From Ensifer adhaerens (GTDB lineage: Bacteria > Pseudomonadota > Alphaproteobacteria > Rhizobiales > Rhizobiaceae): a DNA stretch of 64,000 nucleotides. Where the stretch lies: assembly GCF_001270265.1 (NCBI RefSeq), contig NZ_LGAP01000024.1, positions 1 to 64,000 on the forward strand. Reading direction: 5' to 3'. The translations under genes were made by a program, and so were the position numbers. Position 1 is the stretch's first letter. Every line of letters begins with the position of its first letter. Below are positions 19,601 through 28,920 of this stretch, in pieces. The notes under the pieces are model-generated. The model had not been told where the DNA came from. It saw nothing but the letters and a program-made list of their open reading frames with translations, and did not search any database.

Positions 19601-19775
19601 CAGGTTCAAGTTTGTTGCGTTTTGGCCGCCCTCGTTCCATACGAGGGCGATTCGTTGTTGGAGCACCGCGTTTCCTTCGGGGCGCGCAGGCACGCTCTTA
19701 AAGTTTGAAGCTGCGCCGACGCCGGGTCTCCGGGTCATGCGCCAACCAGGGATGCCGCGCTGACATAAAAAGCTA

Positions 19776-19879
19776 CTGCATAATTCCTTAAATCGGATCC
19801 GATTTAAGGAGAAAATTATGCAGCAAGCTTAAGGTGTTACAGCGTCCTTAGCGCGTCATATTTGACGCGCGGCGCTGTA
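19776..19879. repeat. RIME1-like element, copy C (inverted)
   Basis: Same unit as copies A and B in the opposite orientation: CTGCATAATTCCTTAAATCG at the left and a CAGCGTCC ... GGCGCTGTA dyad at the right. It lies between the binding-protein gene and the permease gene of a single importer. The rest of this 329-nt spacer shows only the weak hairpin at its start. Confidence 0.83.
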
Positions 19880-19914
19880 AAAACGCGCGGCAGGACAAAA
19901 AGAGGGTCGGGGGT

Positions 19915-20793
19915 TTGAGTCAAATCGCTTTATGGGGAGCCGTCGAGCTGGGGCTGGTCTACGCCTTTGTCGCCGTCGGCGTCTTTCTCGCATTCCGGGT
20001 TCTCGATTTTCCTGACCTGACGGTCGACGGCTCGTTCCCGCTGGGTGCCGCGGTGACCGCGGTGCTGATCATCGCCGGGGTCAACCCCTGGCTCGCTGCC
20101 TGTGTCGCCATGGTGGCGGGCGCTGCCGCCGGCATCGTCACGGCGATGCTCAACGTGCGCTTCAAGATCCTCAACCTGCTCGCATCGATCCTGACGATGA
20201 TCGCGCTGTTCTCGGTCAATCTGCGCGTCATGGGCAAGCCCAACGTCGCGCTGATCAATGCCGACACCATGCTTTCGCCGTTCTTCGGCCTGGGCTTGCG
20301 CGAGTTCTACGTCCGCCCGCTGTTCATCGGCATCCTCGTGCTCGTCGCCGTCATCGTCGTCTGGCGCTTCCTCGAAAGCGATGCGGGCCTTGCGATGCGG
20401 GCAACCGGCGCCAATGCGCGCATGGCCCGCGCACAGGGCGTCGACACCAACCGGCAGATCTATCTCGGCATGGCGATCTCCAACGCGCTGGTCGCCTTCG
20501 GCGGCGCGCTCTTTGCCCAGACCAACGGTTTTGCCGACGTCACCTCGGGGGTCGGCACCATCGTCGTCGGCCTTGCCGCCGTCATTATCGGCGAAACGCT
20601 GCTCGGCGCCCGCGGCATCCTGATCGCACTGATCGGCTGCGTGCTCGGCTCGATCCTCTATCGCATCGCCATCCAGCTGGCACTGTCGACCGACATGCTC
20701 GGCCTGCAGGCCTCCGACCTCAATTTCGTGACGGCCGTGCTTGTGACCTTTGCCCTCATCCTTCCCCGTCTTCGTCGCGGAGGTGCGGCATGA
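19915..20793 (+). CDS. ABC transporter permease, TrpY type
   Basis: Inner-membrane permease of 292 residues with about eight hydrophobic segments and the branched-chain-type permease pattern (GALFAQTNGFADVTSG, LAAVIIGETLLGARG). It pairs with the TrpX-like binding protein upstream. Translation starts at TTG with AGAGGG about 8 nt upstream; no ATG fits. It overlaps the ATPase gene by 4 nt (ATGA). Confidence 0.9.
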   Translation: MSQIALWGAVELGLVYAFVAVGVFLAFRVLDFPDLTVDGSFPLGAAVTAVLIIAGVNPWLAACVAMVAGAAAGIVTAMLNVRFKILNLLASILTMIALFSVNLRVMGKPNVALINADTMLSPFFGLGLREFYVRPLFIGILVLVAVIVVWRFLESDAGLAMRATGANARMARAQGVDTNRQIYLGMAISNALVAFGGALFAQTNGFADVTSGVGTIVVGLAAVIIGETLLGARGILIALIGCVLGSILYRIAIQLALSTDMLGLQASDLNFVTAVLVTFALILPRLRRGGAA

Positions 20794-21584
20794 TCAGCGT
20801 CAAGAACATCCAGGTCGTCTTCGGCAAGGGAACGCCGCTGCAGAAGCAGGCGCTGAACGGCGTCGACCTGACGATCGAGCAGGGCTCCTTCGTCACCGTC
20901 ATCGGCTCCAACGGCGCCGGCAAGTCGACGCTGCTCGGCGTTCTCGCCGGCGACGTGCTGCCGAGTGCCGGCCAGGTGACCATCGGCAAGACCGATGTGA
21001 CGCGCAAGGGCACGGCCGCCCGCGCCGGCCTCGTCGCCCGCGTCTTTCAAGACCCGCTGACCGGCAGCTGCGGCGCTCTGTCGATCGAGGAAAACCTGGC
21101 GCTCGCCGCCAAGCGCGGCGAGAAGCGTGGCCTGATGGCAGCGCTTGGCCCGAAGCGCCGCGAGCATTTCCGCGAGCGCATCGCCGAACTCAATCTCGGC
21201 CTCGAAAACCGCATGGGCGACCGCATGGACCTGCTTTCGGGCGGCCAGCGCCAGGCGGTCTCGCTGGTGATGGCGACGCTGGCCGGCTCCGAGGTGCTGC
21301 TGCTCGACGAACATACCGCCGCCCTTGATCCCGGGATGGCCGAGTTCGTCATGAACCTCACACAGAAGATCGTTTCCGAGCGCAAGCTGACGACGATGAT
21401 GGTCACCCACTCGATGCGCCAGGCGCTCGACTATGGCCACCGCACGGTCATGCTGCATGGCGGCGAGATCGTGCTCGACGTTGCCGGCGACAGCCGCAAG
21501 GAATTGCAGGTCGAGGACCTCATCGCCATGTTCCGCCGCATCCGCGGCCAGACGCTCGACGACGACGCCTTGCTGATCGGTTGA
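20790..21584 (+). CDS. ABC transporter ATPase, TrpZ type
   Basis: Energising subunit of the importer, 264 residues. Walker A GSNGAGKST, Q-loop FQDPLTGSCGAL, signature LLSGGQRQAVSLVMA, Walker B EVLLLDEHTAALDP and the switch His in MVTHSMRQAL are all present. Walker B carries His where most importers have Pro (DEHTAALD), a feature of this subfamily. It is translationally coupled to the permease. Confidence 0.92.
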   Translation: MISVKNIQVVFGKGTPLQKQALNGVDLTIEQGSFVTVIGSNGAGKSTLLGVLAGDVLPSAGQVTIGKTDVTRKGTAARAGLVARVFQDPLTGSCGALSIEENLALAAKRGEKRGLMAALGPKRREHFRERIAELNLGLENRMGDRMDLLSGGQRQAVSLVMATLAGSEVLLLDEHTAALDPGMAEFVMNLTQKIVSERKLTTMMVTHSMRQALDYGHRTVMLHGGEIVLDVAGDSRKELQVEDLIAMFRRIRGQTLDDDALLIG

Positions 21585-21611
21585 TCCCGTCGCTTGCGGG
21601 CCTGTCCGAGC

Positions 21612-21795
21612 TTGCCCCTCATCTGCCTGCCGGCATCTTCTCCCCGTACACGGGGAGAAGAGACGAAACGGCAGCCGCTCGGTCTCTGACAAACCATCGT
21701 CTCGTTTGGGAGGTCGCCGTTGTCGCCGAACGGCGCGGCAAGCGTTCTTCTCCCCGCAGGCGGGGAGAAGATGCCGGCAGGCAGATGAGGGGCAA
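21612..21795. repeat. Perfect 34-bp inverted repeat with inner hairpins
   Basis: The arms 21612-21645 and 21762-21795 are exact reverse complements (TTGCCCCTCATCTGCCTGCC at the outer end). Each arm also leads into its own small hairpin of the CTTCTCCCC / GGGGAGAAG type. The 116-bp centre shows no gene. It lies between convergent genes and could terminate both. Arms of this type are common in rhizobial spacers. Confidence 0.8.
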
Positions 21796-21812
21796 AACCC
21801 TCCGGAGACGCC

Positions 21813-22454
21813 TTACCGCGCCGTCGTCATGAAGATCTTCACCGCAAAGACCGAGAAGACGCCTGCAAAGCTGTAGTCGAGCGCCCGCATGAAACCCTTG
21901 TTGCGCTGCAGCCAGGCGGACAGCCAATCGGCGGTAAACACCACCAGCATGTTCACCGGCATGCCGATGACGATGAACAGCGCACCGAGGAACAGAAGCT
22001 TGCCCGTCACCGACGCATCGTTGGCGCTGACGAACTGCGGCAGAAAGGTCATGAAGAAGATAATGACCTTGGGGTTGAGCAGGTTCACCCAGAAGCCCGA
22101 CGAGATGTTGGAAAGAGCGGTGCCGCCGGCGCCGTCGACCTTCTTGACCGACAGCGTCGATCCGTGCCGGATGGCCTGGACGGCAAGCCAGAGCAGATAG
22201 GCAGCCCCACCGGTCTTCAGCGCCATGAACGCCGTCGGCGAAGCCGTGATCAGCGCCGAGATGCCGAAGGCGACCAACAGGGTGTGAACGACGATGCCGA
22301 AGCTCGTCCCGAGCACTACGAAGAGGGCGGCTTTCCTGCCCTGCGACAGCGCGCGGCTGATCGAAAGCGTCATGTCAGGCCCCGGCGTTGCCGCAAGCAG
22401 AAGCGTGGCGGCGACAAAGCCGAACAGCGTTGGCAGGCTGGGGAGGAAGTCCAT
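21813..22454 (-). CDS. LysE/RhtB family amino acid exporter
   Basis: Membrane exporter of 213 residues with six hydrophobic segments. The N-terminal family motif [20 protein letters not shown] is followed by [20 protein letters not shown], both diagnostic of LysE/RhtB proteins that export amino acids or homoserine lactones. The start at [12 protein letters not shown] is preferred; the frame extends upstream, but that part overlaps the argG promoter and is unlike the family. The exact substrate is unknown. Confidence 0.92.
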   Translation of the reverse strand: MDFLPSLPTLFGFVAATLLLAATPGPDMTLSISRALSQGRKAALFVVLGTSFGIVVHTLLVAFGISALITASPTAFMALKTGGAAYLLWLAVQAIRHGSTLSVKKVDGAGGTALSNISSGFWVNLLNPKVIIFFMTFLPQFVSANDASVTGKLLFLGALFIVIGMPVNMLVVFTADWLSAWLQRNKGFMRALDYSFAGVFSVFAVKIFMTTAR

Positions 22455-22624
22455 GTGTGCGATCCCTGGGACACTCGATCGCCCCCTGTATTCCGGTGGA
22501 TCGGCTTTTGCGAGCGGATTCGGCCGTCGCAGCGTTCTTCCGCTTGTATCCAGGCGTGTTCTGGATAAAGTGCCGCAGAATTTCCAAGGCGGCACGCCGC
22601 CCCAAGACCAGACGGACGGAAACC

Positions 22625-23842
22625 ATGGCATCGCATAAAGACGTGAAAAAGGTCGTTCTCGCCTATTCGGGCGGTCTCGACACCTCGATCATCCTGAAGT
22701 GGCTGCAGACCGAACTCGGCGCCGAAGTGGTGACGTTTACGGCCGACCTCGGCCAGGGCGAAGAGCTCGAGCCGGCGCGCAAAAAGGCCGAGATGCTCGG
22801 CATCAAGGAAATCTACGTCGAGGATGTGCGCGAAGAGTTCGTCAGGGATTTCGTCTTCCCGATGTTCCGCGCCAACGCCGTCTATGAGGGCGTCTATCTG
22901 CTCGGCACCTCCATCGCCCGCCCACTGATTTCCAAGCACCTGATCGACATCGCCAAGAAGACCGGCGCTGACGCGATCGCGCACGGTGCCACCGGCAAGG
23001 GCAACGACCAGGTTCGCTTCGAGCTGTCGGCTTACGCGCTGAACCCCGACATCAAGATCATCGCTCCGTGGCGCGACTGGTCGTTCAAGAGCCGCACCGA
23101 CCTGCTCGAATTCGCCGAGAAGCACCAGATCCCGGTCGCCAAGGACAAGAAGGGCGAGGCTCCCTTCTCCGTCGACGCGAACCTTTTGCACTCCTCGTCC
23201 GAGGGCAAGGTTCTGGAAGATCCGGCGCAGGAAGCACCGGAATACGTGCACATGCGCACGATCTCGCCGGAAGCGGCTCCCGACAAGGCGACCGTCATCA
23301 AGGTCGGCTTCGAGCGCGGCGACGCCGTCTCGATCAACGGCGTTCGCCTTTCGCCGGCAAACCTGCTCGCCAAGCTCAACGACTATGGCCGTGACAACGG
23401 CATCGGCCGCCTCGACCTCGTCGAAAACCGCTTCGTCGGCATGAAATCGCGCGGCGTCTACGAGACCCCCGGCGGCACGATCCTGCTCTCCGCCCACCGC
23501 GCGATCGAATCGATCACGCTCGACCGGGGCGCCGCCCACCTCAAGGACGAGCTGATGCCGCGCTACGCCGAACTGATCTATTACGGCTTCTGGTTCTCGC
23601 CGGAGCGCGAGATGCTGCAGGCAGCAATCGACAGGAGCCAGGAGCATGTCGAAGGCGAAGTGACGCTGAAGCTCTACAAGGGCAACGTCATGGTCACCGG
23701 CCGCGAAAGCCCGAAGTCGCTCTATTCGGACAAGCTGGTGACCTTCGAGGACGACCAGGGCGCCTACGACCAGAAGGATGCCGCCGGCTTCATCAAGCTC
23801 AACGCGCTGCGCCTGCGCACGCTGGCTGCGCGCAACCGTTAA
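22625..23842 (+). CDS. argG: Argininosuccinate synthase
   Basis: Penultimate enzyme of arginine synthesis, joining citrulline and aspartate with ATP. The 405-residue protein has the PP-loop AYSGGLDTS near the N terminus, [13 protein letters not shown] and the [16 protein letters not shown] region. The start ATG follows GGAC/GGAA purine-rich sequence; the frame is open upstream but that extension is not family-like. A strong palindromic terminator follows, so the gene is monocistronic. Confidence 0.97.
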   Translation: MASHKDVKKVVLAYSGGLDTSIILKWLQTELGAEVVTFTADLGQGEELEPARKKAEMLGIKEIYVEDVREEFVRDFVFPMFRANAVYEGVYLLGTSIARPLISKHLIDIAKKTGADAIAHGATGKGNDQVRFELSAYALNPDIKIIAPWRDWSFKSRTDLLEFAEKHQIPVAKDKKGEAPFSVDANLLHSSSEGKVLEDPAQEAPEYVHMRTISPEAAPDKATVIKVGFERGDAVSINGVRLSPANLLAKLNDYGRDNGIGRLDLVENRFVGMKSRGVYETPGGTILLSAHRAIESITLDRGAAHLKDELMPRYAELIYYGFWFSPEREMLQAAIDRSQEHVEGEVTLKLYKGNVMVTGRESPKSLYSDKLVTFEDDQGAYDQKDAAGFIKLNALRLRTLAARNR

Positions 23843-23866
23843 GACGGCGAGAGCCTAAAAAAACGA

Positions 23867-23898
23867 AGCCTCCGCGACCCGGGTCGCGGAGGCTTTTT
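23867..23898 (+). terminator. Terminator after argG
   Basis: A perfect 14-bp palindrome (AGCCTCCGCGACCC and its complement) followed by TTTTT, 24 nt after the argG stop. Confidence 0.92.
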
Positions 23899-23929
23899 CA
23901 TACGCCTTAATAGCCAGCCTGCGCCGATA

Positions 23930-25168
23930 TTATTCAGCCGCTTCCGGCAAGGCCTGCTTGCCATCGGCCGGCGCGGCCAATGGCGTCAGGCGAACCGTGC
24001 GGCGGTACCAGAGGTAGCTGAGCACGCAGAGAAGGCCGAAGCTCGGAATGATCGTGCCGAGCGCCAGCACCGGCACGCCGACGACGGCCGCCAACGCGCC
24101 GCCGAGAAGGCCGGCACCCATCTGGATGAAACCCATCATCGCCGACGCCGTGCCGGCGATGTGCGGGAAAGGCGCCATGGCCGCCGTCATCATGTAAGGC
24201 ATGACGAAGGCGATGCCGAAGGCATAGACGCCGACCGGCGCCATCACCGACAGGAAGCTCGGCTCGAGCGCGTGCATGGTGTAGGCGAGCGCCACGCTGC
24301 CGATGGCGATGAAACAGAGACCCACCGGCACCAGCGCCTGCGGCGTGAACCGCCGCATCAGGAGCCGCACCGTCACGGTGCCCGAGAAGAAGAAGCCGGA
24401 TTGCATCAGCATGCCAACGCCAAACTCAGTCGGCGTCAGCCCGACCGTACCGATCAGAACGAAGGGCAGCATCGTCGCCTGGGCGTAGAGCGCGCCGACG
24501 GCGCCGGCAATCACGATGGTCGACGAAACGAAGCGGCTGTCGGTGAGAAGCTCGCGATAGGCGGCGAGGATCGGGCGCAGGTGGCCCTTGGCCGGATCGG
24601 GCGTCGCGGTTTCGGCCATGAAGAACTGCACGCTGACACAGGCCATCAGCGCGAAGCCGACCATCAGGAAGAAGATCGATTGCCAGCCGAAGAGGCCAAG
24701 CGCCAGGCCGCCGAGCGTCGGCGACACCGCCGGCCCGATGGCCAGCATCATGCCGATCATGTTCATGATGCGCGCGGCCTGAAGACCGGTGAACTGGTCG
24801 CGCACGATGGCGCGCGCAACCGTCATGCCGACGGAGGCGCCGATGCCCTGCACCAGCCGGCCGGCCAGCAGAACCGCGACCGAAGGGGCAAAGGCGGCCA
24901 TCAGGCTGCCGGCGAGATAGATGGCCATGAAGATCAGCGTCGTGCGCCGGCGGCCGATGACATCGGAGAGCGTGCCCGAAACCAGTTGCGCGAAGGCGAA
25001 ACCGGCAAAGTAAAGCGACAGCGTCATCTTGATCGCCGCCTCGCTGGAGGAAAAGGCGCGCACAAGTTCCGGCATTGCCGGCGTGTAGAGCGCCATGGAG
25101 ACGGGGCCGAGCGCCACCAGGAAGGCGCCGATGATGCTGGTGCGCCGTTCGCTCATGCGGCGCGTCAT
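23930..25168 (-). CDS. MFS multidrug efflux transporter, Bcr/CflA type
   Basis: Twelve-helix drug:proton antiporter of 412 residues. The loop 2-3 motif LSDVIGRRRTTL and the helix-5 motif IGPAVSPTLGGLALGLFGW place it in the Bcr/CflA (DHA1) group. Its ATG overlaps the stop of the MarR regulator by 4 nt, so the two are co-transcribed and the regulator probably controls the pump. Substrates are unknown. Confidence 0.92.
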   Translation of the reverse strand: MTRRMSERRTSIIGAFLVALGPVSMALYTPAMPELVRAFSSSEAAIKMTLSLYFAGFAFAQLVSGTLSDVIGRRRTTLIFMAIYLAGSLMAAFAPSVAVLLAGRLVQGIGASVGMTVARAIVRDQFTGLQAARIMNMIGMMLAIGPAVSPTLGGLALGLFGWQSIFFLMVGFALMACVSVQFFMAETATPDPAKGHLRPILAAYRELLTDSRFVSSTIVIAGAVGALYAQATMLPFVLIGTVGLTPTEFGVGMLMQSGFFFSGTVTVRLLMRRFTPQALVPVGLCFIAIGSVALAYTMHALEPSFLSVMAPVGVYAFGIAFVMPYMMTAAMAPFPHIAGTASAMMGFIQMGAGLLGGALAAVVGVPVLALGTIIPSFGLLCVLSYLWYRRTVRLTPLAAPADGKQALPEAAE

Positions 25169-25653
25169 TGCTTTGTGCCCTTCTCCTTGCCGGTCACGCA
25201 CGGGTCGAGGCGGCGCAGGTTCTCGCGCAGGATGCGCAGGTTGGCGCAGAGCATCTCGCGCGTCGCCTCGTCGAGCCCTTCCGTATAGGCATTCATCATC
25301 TCGCGCAGCCCCGCCATCAGCTCGGCCAGCAGCGGATCGGCCTTGTCGGTGATGACGACGTTTTTGGCGCGGCGATCGGCCGGGTCGGGCAAACGGGCCA
25401 CCAGTCCCATCGCCTCCAGCCGGTCGAGATAGGCCGACAGCGTCATCGGCTCGATGCCCATGCGTGTGGCAATTTCCGCCTGTTTGATGCCTTCCGTCAG
25501 CGCCACCTGGATCAGCGTGCGGGCTTCGCCCGGCGTGATGCCGAGGTCCATCGCGTTGACCTTGCGGTCAAAGGCGCCGCGCAAAAGGCGGGAGACATCG
25601 GTCAGCAACATACCGATGGTTTCGGATTCGAGTTTTGTCGGCATCAGGATCAT
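25165..25653 (-). CDS. MarR family transcriptional regulator
   Basis: Winged-helix repressor of 162 residues. It has the MarR pattern: helix-turn-helix IKQAEIATRMGIEPMTLSAY followed by LDRLEAMGLVARLPDPADRR and the wing KNVVITDKADPLL. It is the first gene of the marR-MFS operon. A 15-bp inverted repeat immediately upstream is a likely autoregulatory operator. The start may be the ATG at 25653 or 25644; neither has a good ribosome site. Confidence 0.92.
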   Translation of the reverse strand: MILMPTKLESETIGMLLTDVSRLLRGAFDRKVNAMDLGITPGEARTLIQVALTEGIKQAEIATRMGIEPMTLSAYLDRLEAMGLVARLPDPADRRAKNVVITDKADPLLAELMAGLREMMNAYTEGLDEATREMLCANLRILRENLRRLDPCVTGKEKGTKQ

Positions 25654-25657
25654 TCAC

Positions 25658-25692
25658 AAGGGATATAATAAGCTTTCCTTATCATATCCCTT
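25658..25692. promoter_or_regulatory. Probable MarR operator
   Basis: An AT-rich dyad of two 15-nt arms, AAGGGATATAATAAG and CTTATCATATCCCTT, with a 5-nt spacer and one mismatch. It begins 5 nt upstream of the marR start codon and probably overlaps the promoter, the usual place for a MarR autorepression site. Confidence 0.65.
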
Positions 25693-25722
25693 GGTGACTT
25701 TCAACGTGCGAGCCGTCGAGGC

Positions 25723-27549
25723 TCAGCCCTCGAGCTCCTCGCGCAACATCTCCAGCTCCAGCCATTCCTCTTCCATGCGTGCGAGATCGCCGCGAAGCTT
25801 CTCCAGCTCCTGCGCCAGTTTCGCAAACGTATTCGGATCCTTCGCAAAGAGGTTGGGATCGGCCATCCTCTCCTCGCGCTTGGCAGCTTCCGCCTCGGCC
25901 TTGGCGATCTCCTTCGGCAGGTTTTCCAGCGCGAACTTCTGCTTGTAGGAAAGCTTGCCCTTGGCCTTCGGCGTCTCGGCTATCGGCGCGGCGACGTCGG
26001 CAACCCTTGCCTTTTCCGCCTTCTCGGCCTTGCGCCGCTCCTCTATGGCGCCCTTGCGCTGCGCCATCATGTCGGTGTAGCCGCCGGCATATTCGATCCA
26101 GCGGCCGTCAGGCGCCTCCGGATTGGCAGGCGCGATGGTCGAGCTCACGGTGCGGTCGAGGAAGTCGCGGTCGTGGCTGACGAGGATGACGGTCCCGGCA
26201 AAGCCGGCGACGACTTCCTGCAGCAAGTCCAGCGTCTCGATATCGAGATCGTTGGTCGGCTCGTCGAGGATCAGGAGATTGGTGGCGCGGGCAAGAATGC
26301 GCGCCAGCATCAGCCGGGCACGCTCACCGCCCGAAAGCTCACGGATGGGGGTGCGCGCCTGCTCCGGCTGGAACAGGAAGTCCTTCATGTAGCCGGTCAC
26401 ATGGCGCTGCTCCCCGTTGACGATCAGGCTTTCGCCGCGTCCGTCGGTCAGATAGTGCGCCAGCGTATCGTCGAGATTGAGATCCTCGCGCTTCTGATCG
26501 AGCGTCGCCATCTCCAGATTGGTGCCGAGCTTCACCGTGCCGGTATCCGGCTCGATCTGTCCGGTCAGCATCTTCAACAGCGTGGTCTTGCCGGCACCGT
26601 TCGGGCCGACAAGGCCGATCCGGTCGCCGCGGTGCACGCGAATGGAGAACGGCGCGACGATCGTCCGCTCACCGTAGGCCTTGGTGATCTTCTCCGCCTC
26701 GATGACCAGCTTGCCTGATTCCTTGGCGTCGGAAGCCGTCGCCTGGACGGAGCCCTGCGGCCCCTTGTGGCCGCGATGGCGCGAGCGCATGTCCTGCAAT
26801 TCGCCGAGACGGCGCATGTTGCGCTTGCGCCGGGCGGTGACGCCGTAGCGCAGCCAGTGTTCCTCGCGCTCGATCGCCTTTCCGAGCTTGTGCTGTTCCA
26901 GTTCCTCCGCCTCCAGCACCTCGTCGCGCCAGGCCTCGAAATGGCCGAAGCCGCGGTCGAGCCGGCGCGACTGGCCACGATCGAGCCAGACCGTCGCGGT
27001 CGATACCTTTTCGAGGAAGCGTCGGTCGTGCGAGATCAGCACCAGGGCCGAGCGGCTGCGGGTCAGCTCGTCTTCGAGCCATTCGATCGTCGGCAGGTCG
27101 AGATGGTTGGTCGGCTCGTCGAGCAGGAGGATATCCGGCTCCGGCGCCATCACCCGGGCAAGCGCGGCACGGCGCGCCTCGCCGCCGGACAGGCGCGTCG
27201 GGTCTTCTTCGCCGGTCAGGCCCAGATGCTGCAGCAGATAGGCGACGCGGTACGGGTCGTCGCTTGGGCCAAGACCCGCTTCCGCATAGGCCTGCACCGT
27301 GTCGTAGCCTTCGAAATCCGGCGCCTGGGGCAGGTAACGAACCGTCGCCGAAGGGTGGCGGAACACTTCGCCGGATTGCGCCTCGGCAAGACCGCCGGCG
27401 ATCTTCATCAGCGTCGATTTGCCGGAACCGTTGCGCCCGACAAGGCAGATGCGATCCCCCGGCTCCACCTGCAGGTTGGCGCCGGCCAGAAGCGGCGTGC
27501 CACCGAAGGTCAGGAAGATATCGTCGAGTTTCAGAATGGGAGGCGCCAA
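25723..27549 (-). CDS. ABC-F family ATPase (Uup-like)
   Basis: Soluble ribosome-associated ATPase of 608 residues with two ABC cassettes and no membrane domain. Walker A motifs are GRNGSGKST and GPNGAGKTT; signatures are LSGGEARRAAL and LSGGERARLML; both Walker B motifs are present. A linker between cassettes contains basic RRKRNMRRLGELQ. The C-terminal tail (about 520-608) is a charged coiled coil, as in Uup. Uup-type proteins help clear stalled ribosomes or DNA structures. It starts 3 nt after thiN, so they are one operon. Confidence 0.93.
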   Translation of the reverse strand: MAPPILKLDDIFLTFGGTPLLAGANLQVEPGDRICLVGRNGSGKSTLMKIAGGLAEAQSGEVFRHPSATVRYLPQAPDFEGYDTVQAYAEAGLGPSDDPYRVAYLLQHLGLTGEEDPTRLSGGEARRAALARVMAPEPDILLLDEPTNHLDLPTIEWLEDELTRSRSALVLISHDRRFLEKVSTATVWLDRGQSRRLDRGFGHFEAWRDEVLEAEELEQHKLGKAIEREEHWLRYGVTARRKRNMRRLGELQDMRSRHRGHKGPQGSVQATASDAKESGKLVIEAEKITKAYGERTIVAPFSIRVHRGDRIGLVGPNGAGKTTLLKMLTGQIEPDTGTVKLGTNLEMATLDQKREDLNLDDTLAHYLTDGRGESLIVNGEQRHVTGYMKDFLFQPEQARTPIRELSGGERARLMLARILARATNLLILDEPTNDLDIETLDLLQEVVAGFAGTVILVSHDRDFLDRTVSSTIAPANPEAPDGRWIEYAGGYTDMMAQRKGAIEERRKAEKAEKARVADVAAPIAETPKAKGKLSYKQKFALENLPKEIAKAEAEAAKREERMADPNLFAKDPNTFAKLAQELEKLRGDLARMEEEWLELEMLREELEG

Positions 27550-27552
27550 GGC

Positions 27553-28203
27553 TCAGGCTCCGGAAAGGTCATAGGGGCGGGCGAGAACGATCGCCCGGCC
27601 GGTGTCGAGGGAAATGCGAAGGGGACCCTCCGCGACATTGGAAACGGTGCGGGAAGACCCGAACGGCACCGTGAAATCGGTAAGCGGATAACGCGCACCA
27701 ACGATCGAAAGGCCGAAGAGATCGGTCAACCCGAGGATCGAGAACAGGCTGCCCTTCGGCAGATCGATTTCGATCTCGCCTGCCAGCAGCGGATAGGCCT
27801 CCTCCTCGCCCGAGGTCATGAACACCGGCAACCCACGCTCGGCCAGTGAAGTGGCCTGAAGCAGGTGCAGGAATGCATGGTCGCTGCGGGTGCCGCCGAG
27901 TGCGCCTGCAAAGATCAGGGCGTCCGCGCCACGCGAAAGCGCCGCCTCGACGGCGATTTCGCCATCGGTCGCAGCCTTAGCGGCGGGATAGGGTTCGCGC
28001 GGGACGCCGGCAAACTCCGCAAGCAGCGCCGCCTCGGTCGAATCGAAATCGCCCACCCAGACGTCGGGGATCACGGACAAGGTCCGCGCATGCCGCATGC
28101 CGCCATCGGCTGCAACAAAGCGGCTGCCTGCGAGCTGGCGCACAACGCGATCGGTGGGGGTCAGCTCACCGCCGAGCAGAATGGTGAAGGTGGATCGGGC
28201 CAT
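27553..28203 (-). CDS. thiN: Thiamine diphosphokinase
   Basis: Enzyme that converts thiamine to thiamine diphosphate, 216 residues. It shows the family motifs FVAADGGMRHA, DVWVGDFDS and GALGGTRSDHAFLHL, which form the ATP and thiamine sites. I chose the start at MARSTFTILLGG because the upstream in-frame extension is Cys/Pro-rich and unlike the family. It lies close to the TPP-riboswitch-controlled thiBPQ importer but on the opposite strand, so uptake and activation of thiamine are encoded side by side. Confidence 0.93.
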   Translation of the reverse strand: MARSTFTILLGGELTPTDRVVRQLAGSRFVAADGGMRHARTLSVIPDVWVGDFDSTEAALLAEFAGVPREPYPAAKAATDGEIAVEAALSRGADALIFAGALGGTRSDHAFLHLLQATSLAERGLPVFMTSGEEEAYPLLAGEIEIDLPKGSLFSILGLTDLFGLSIVGARYPLTDFTVPFGSSRTVSNVAEGPLRISLDTGRAIVLARPYDLSGA

Positions 28204-28289
28204 GGCAAAGCCCATAGCGCAAAGGCACGGGCAAGGAAAAGCAAGAAAACCGAACGAAGGGGTGATCCGGCGATTTTGCGCCGCCATCG

Positions 28290-28775
28290 TCAGTGTTCGG
28301 CGGGCAAGGGATCCGGAAACAGCATCTCCGCATAGATGCCGGGCGTGGAATCAGGGATCTCTATGGCGCCCACTGCACGCCGGTAGAAATCGGCAGGGCC
28401 GACGCCGCCGATGATCGCGTAACCATAGCCCGCATTGCGCATCGCCGTCAGGCTCTCGCGCAAGAGCGCCTCGCCGATCCCTCGCCCGCGCATGGCCTCG
28501 TCGACGCCCGTCGGCCCGAAGAAACCGAGCGCGGTGACATCGTGGCAGGCAAAGCCGACGATGCGATCCTGAAACACCGCGATGTGCATCCGTGTCGGCG
28601 TCGAGGCGAAGGCGGCCTCCGCCTCGCCCGCCCAGCCGGAGCCGAACGTCTGCTCGATCCAGGGAACGACGAGCCTGCGTTCGGGCGCCATCGCACGGTG
28701 AATGCCGATGCCGTCCGCAAGCGGCGATCTCGGCTGTGCCGGCAGGGCATAAAGGCGAACGAGCATGTCTGTCAT
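28290..28775 (-). CDS. GNAT N-acetyltransferase
   Basis: Acetyltransferase of 161 residues with the acetyl-CoA binding loop VDEAMRGRGIGEALLRESL (about 90-108) and the beta-bulge region IAVFQDRIVGFACHD before it. A good AAGGAGA ribosome site lies 7 nt upstream of the ATG. It precedes thiN by 86 nt on the same strand and may share its transcript. The substrate is unknown. Confidence 0.85.
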   Translation of the reverse strand: MTDMLVRLYALPAQPRSPLADGIGIHRAMAPERRLVVPWIEQTFGSGWAGEAEAAFASTPTRMHIAVFQDRIVGFACHDVTALGFFGPTGVDEAMRGRGIGEALLRESLTAMRNAGYGYAIIGGVGPADFYRRAVGAIEIPDSTPGIYAEMLFPDPLPAEH

Positions 28776-28920
28776 CGCAGTCTCCTTCCGCGTCCGGGTC
28801 TCATGTCTCTGCGGACGAATTTACCCCATGCGCCGCCTGCGCGAAAACGCCAAGCAGGTGCCTTGGCCGTCCGCAAACTTTGCTTGCCATCAAACCGGCT
28901 CGGCGGTAAATCTCTACCCG

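Noticed and set aside
25658-25692. Dyad as terminator of the ABC-F gene
   Set aside because: It is AT-rich, lacks a T-tract in the right direction, and abuts the marR start; an operator fits better.
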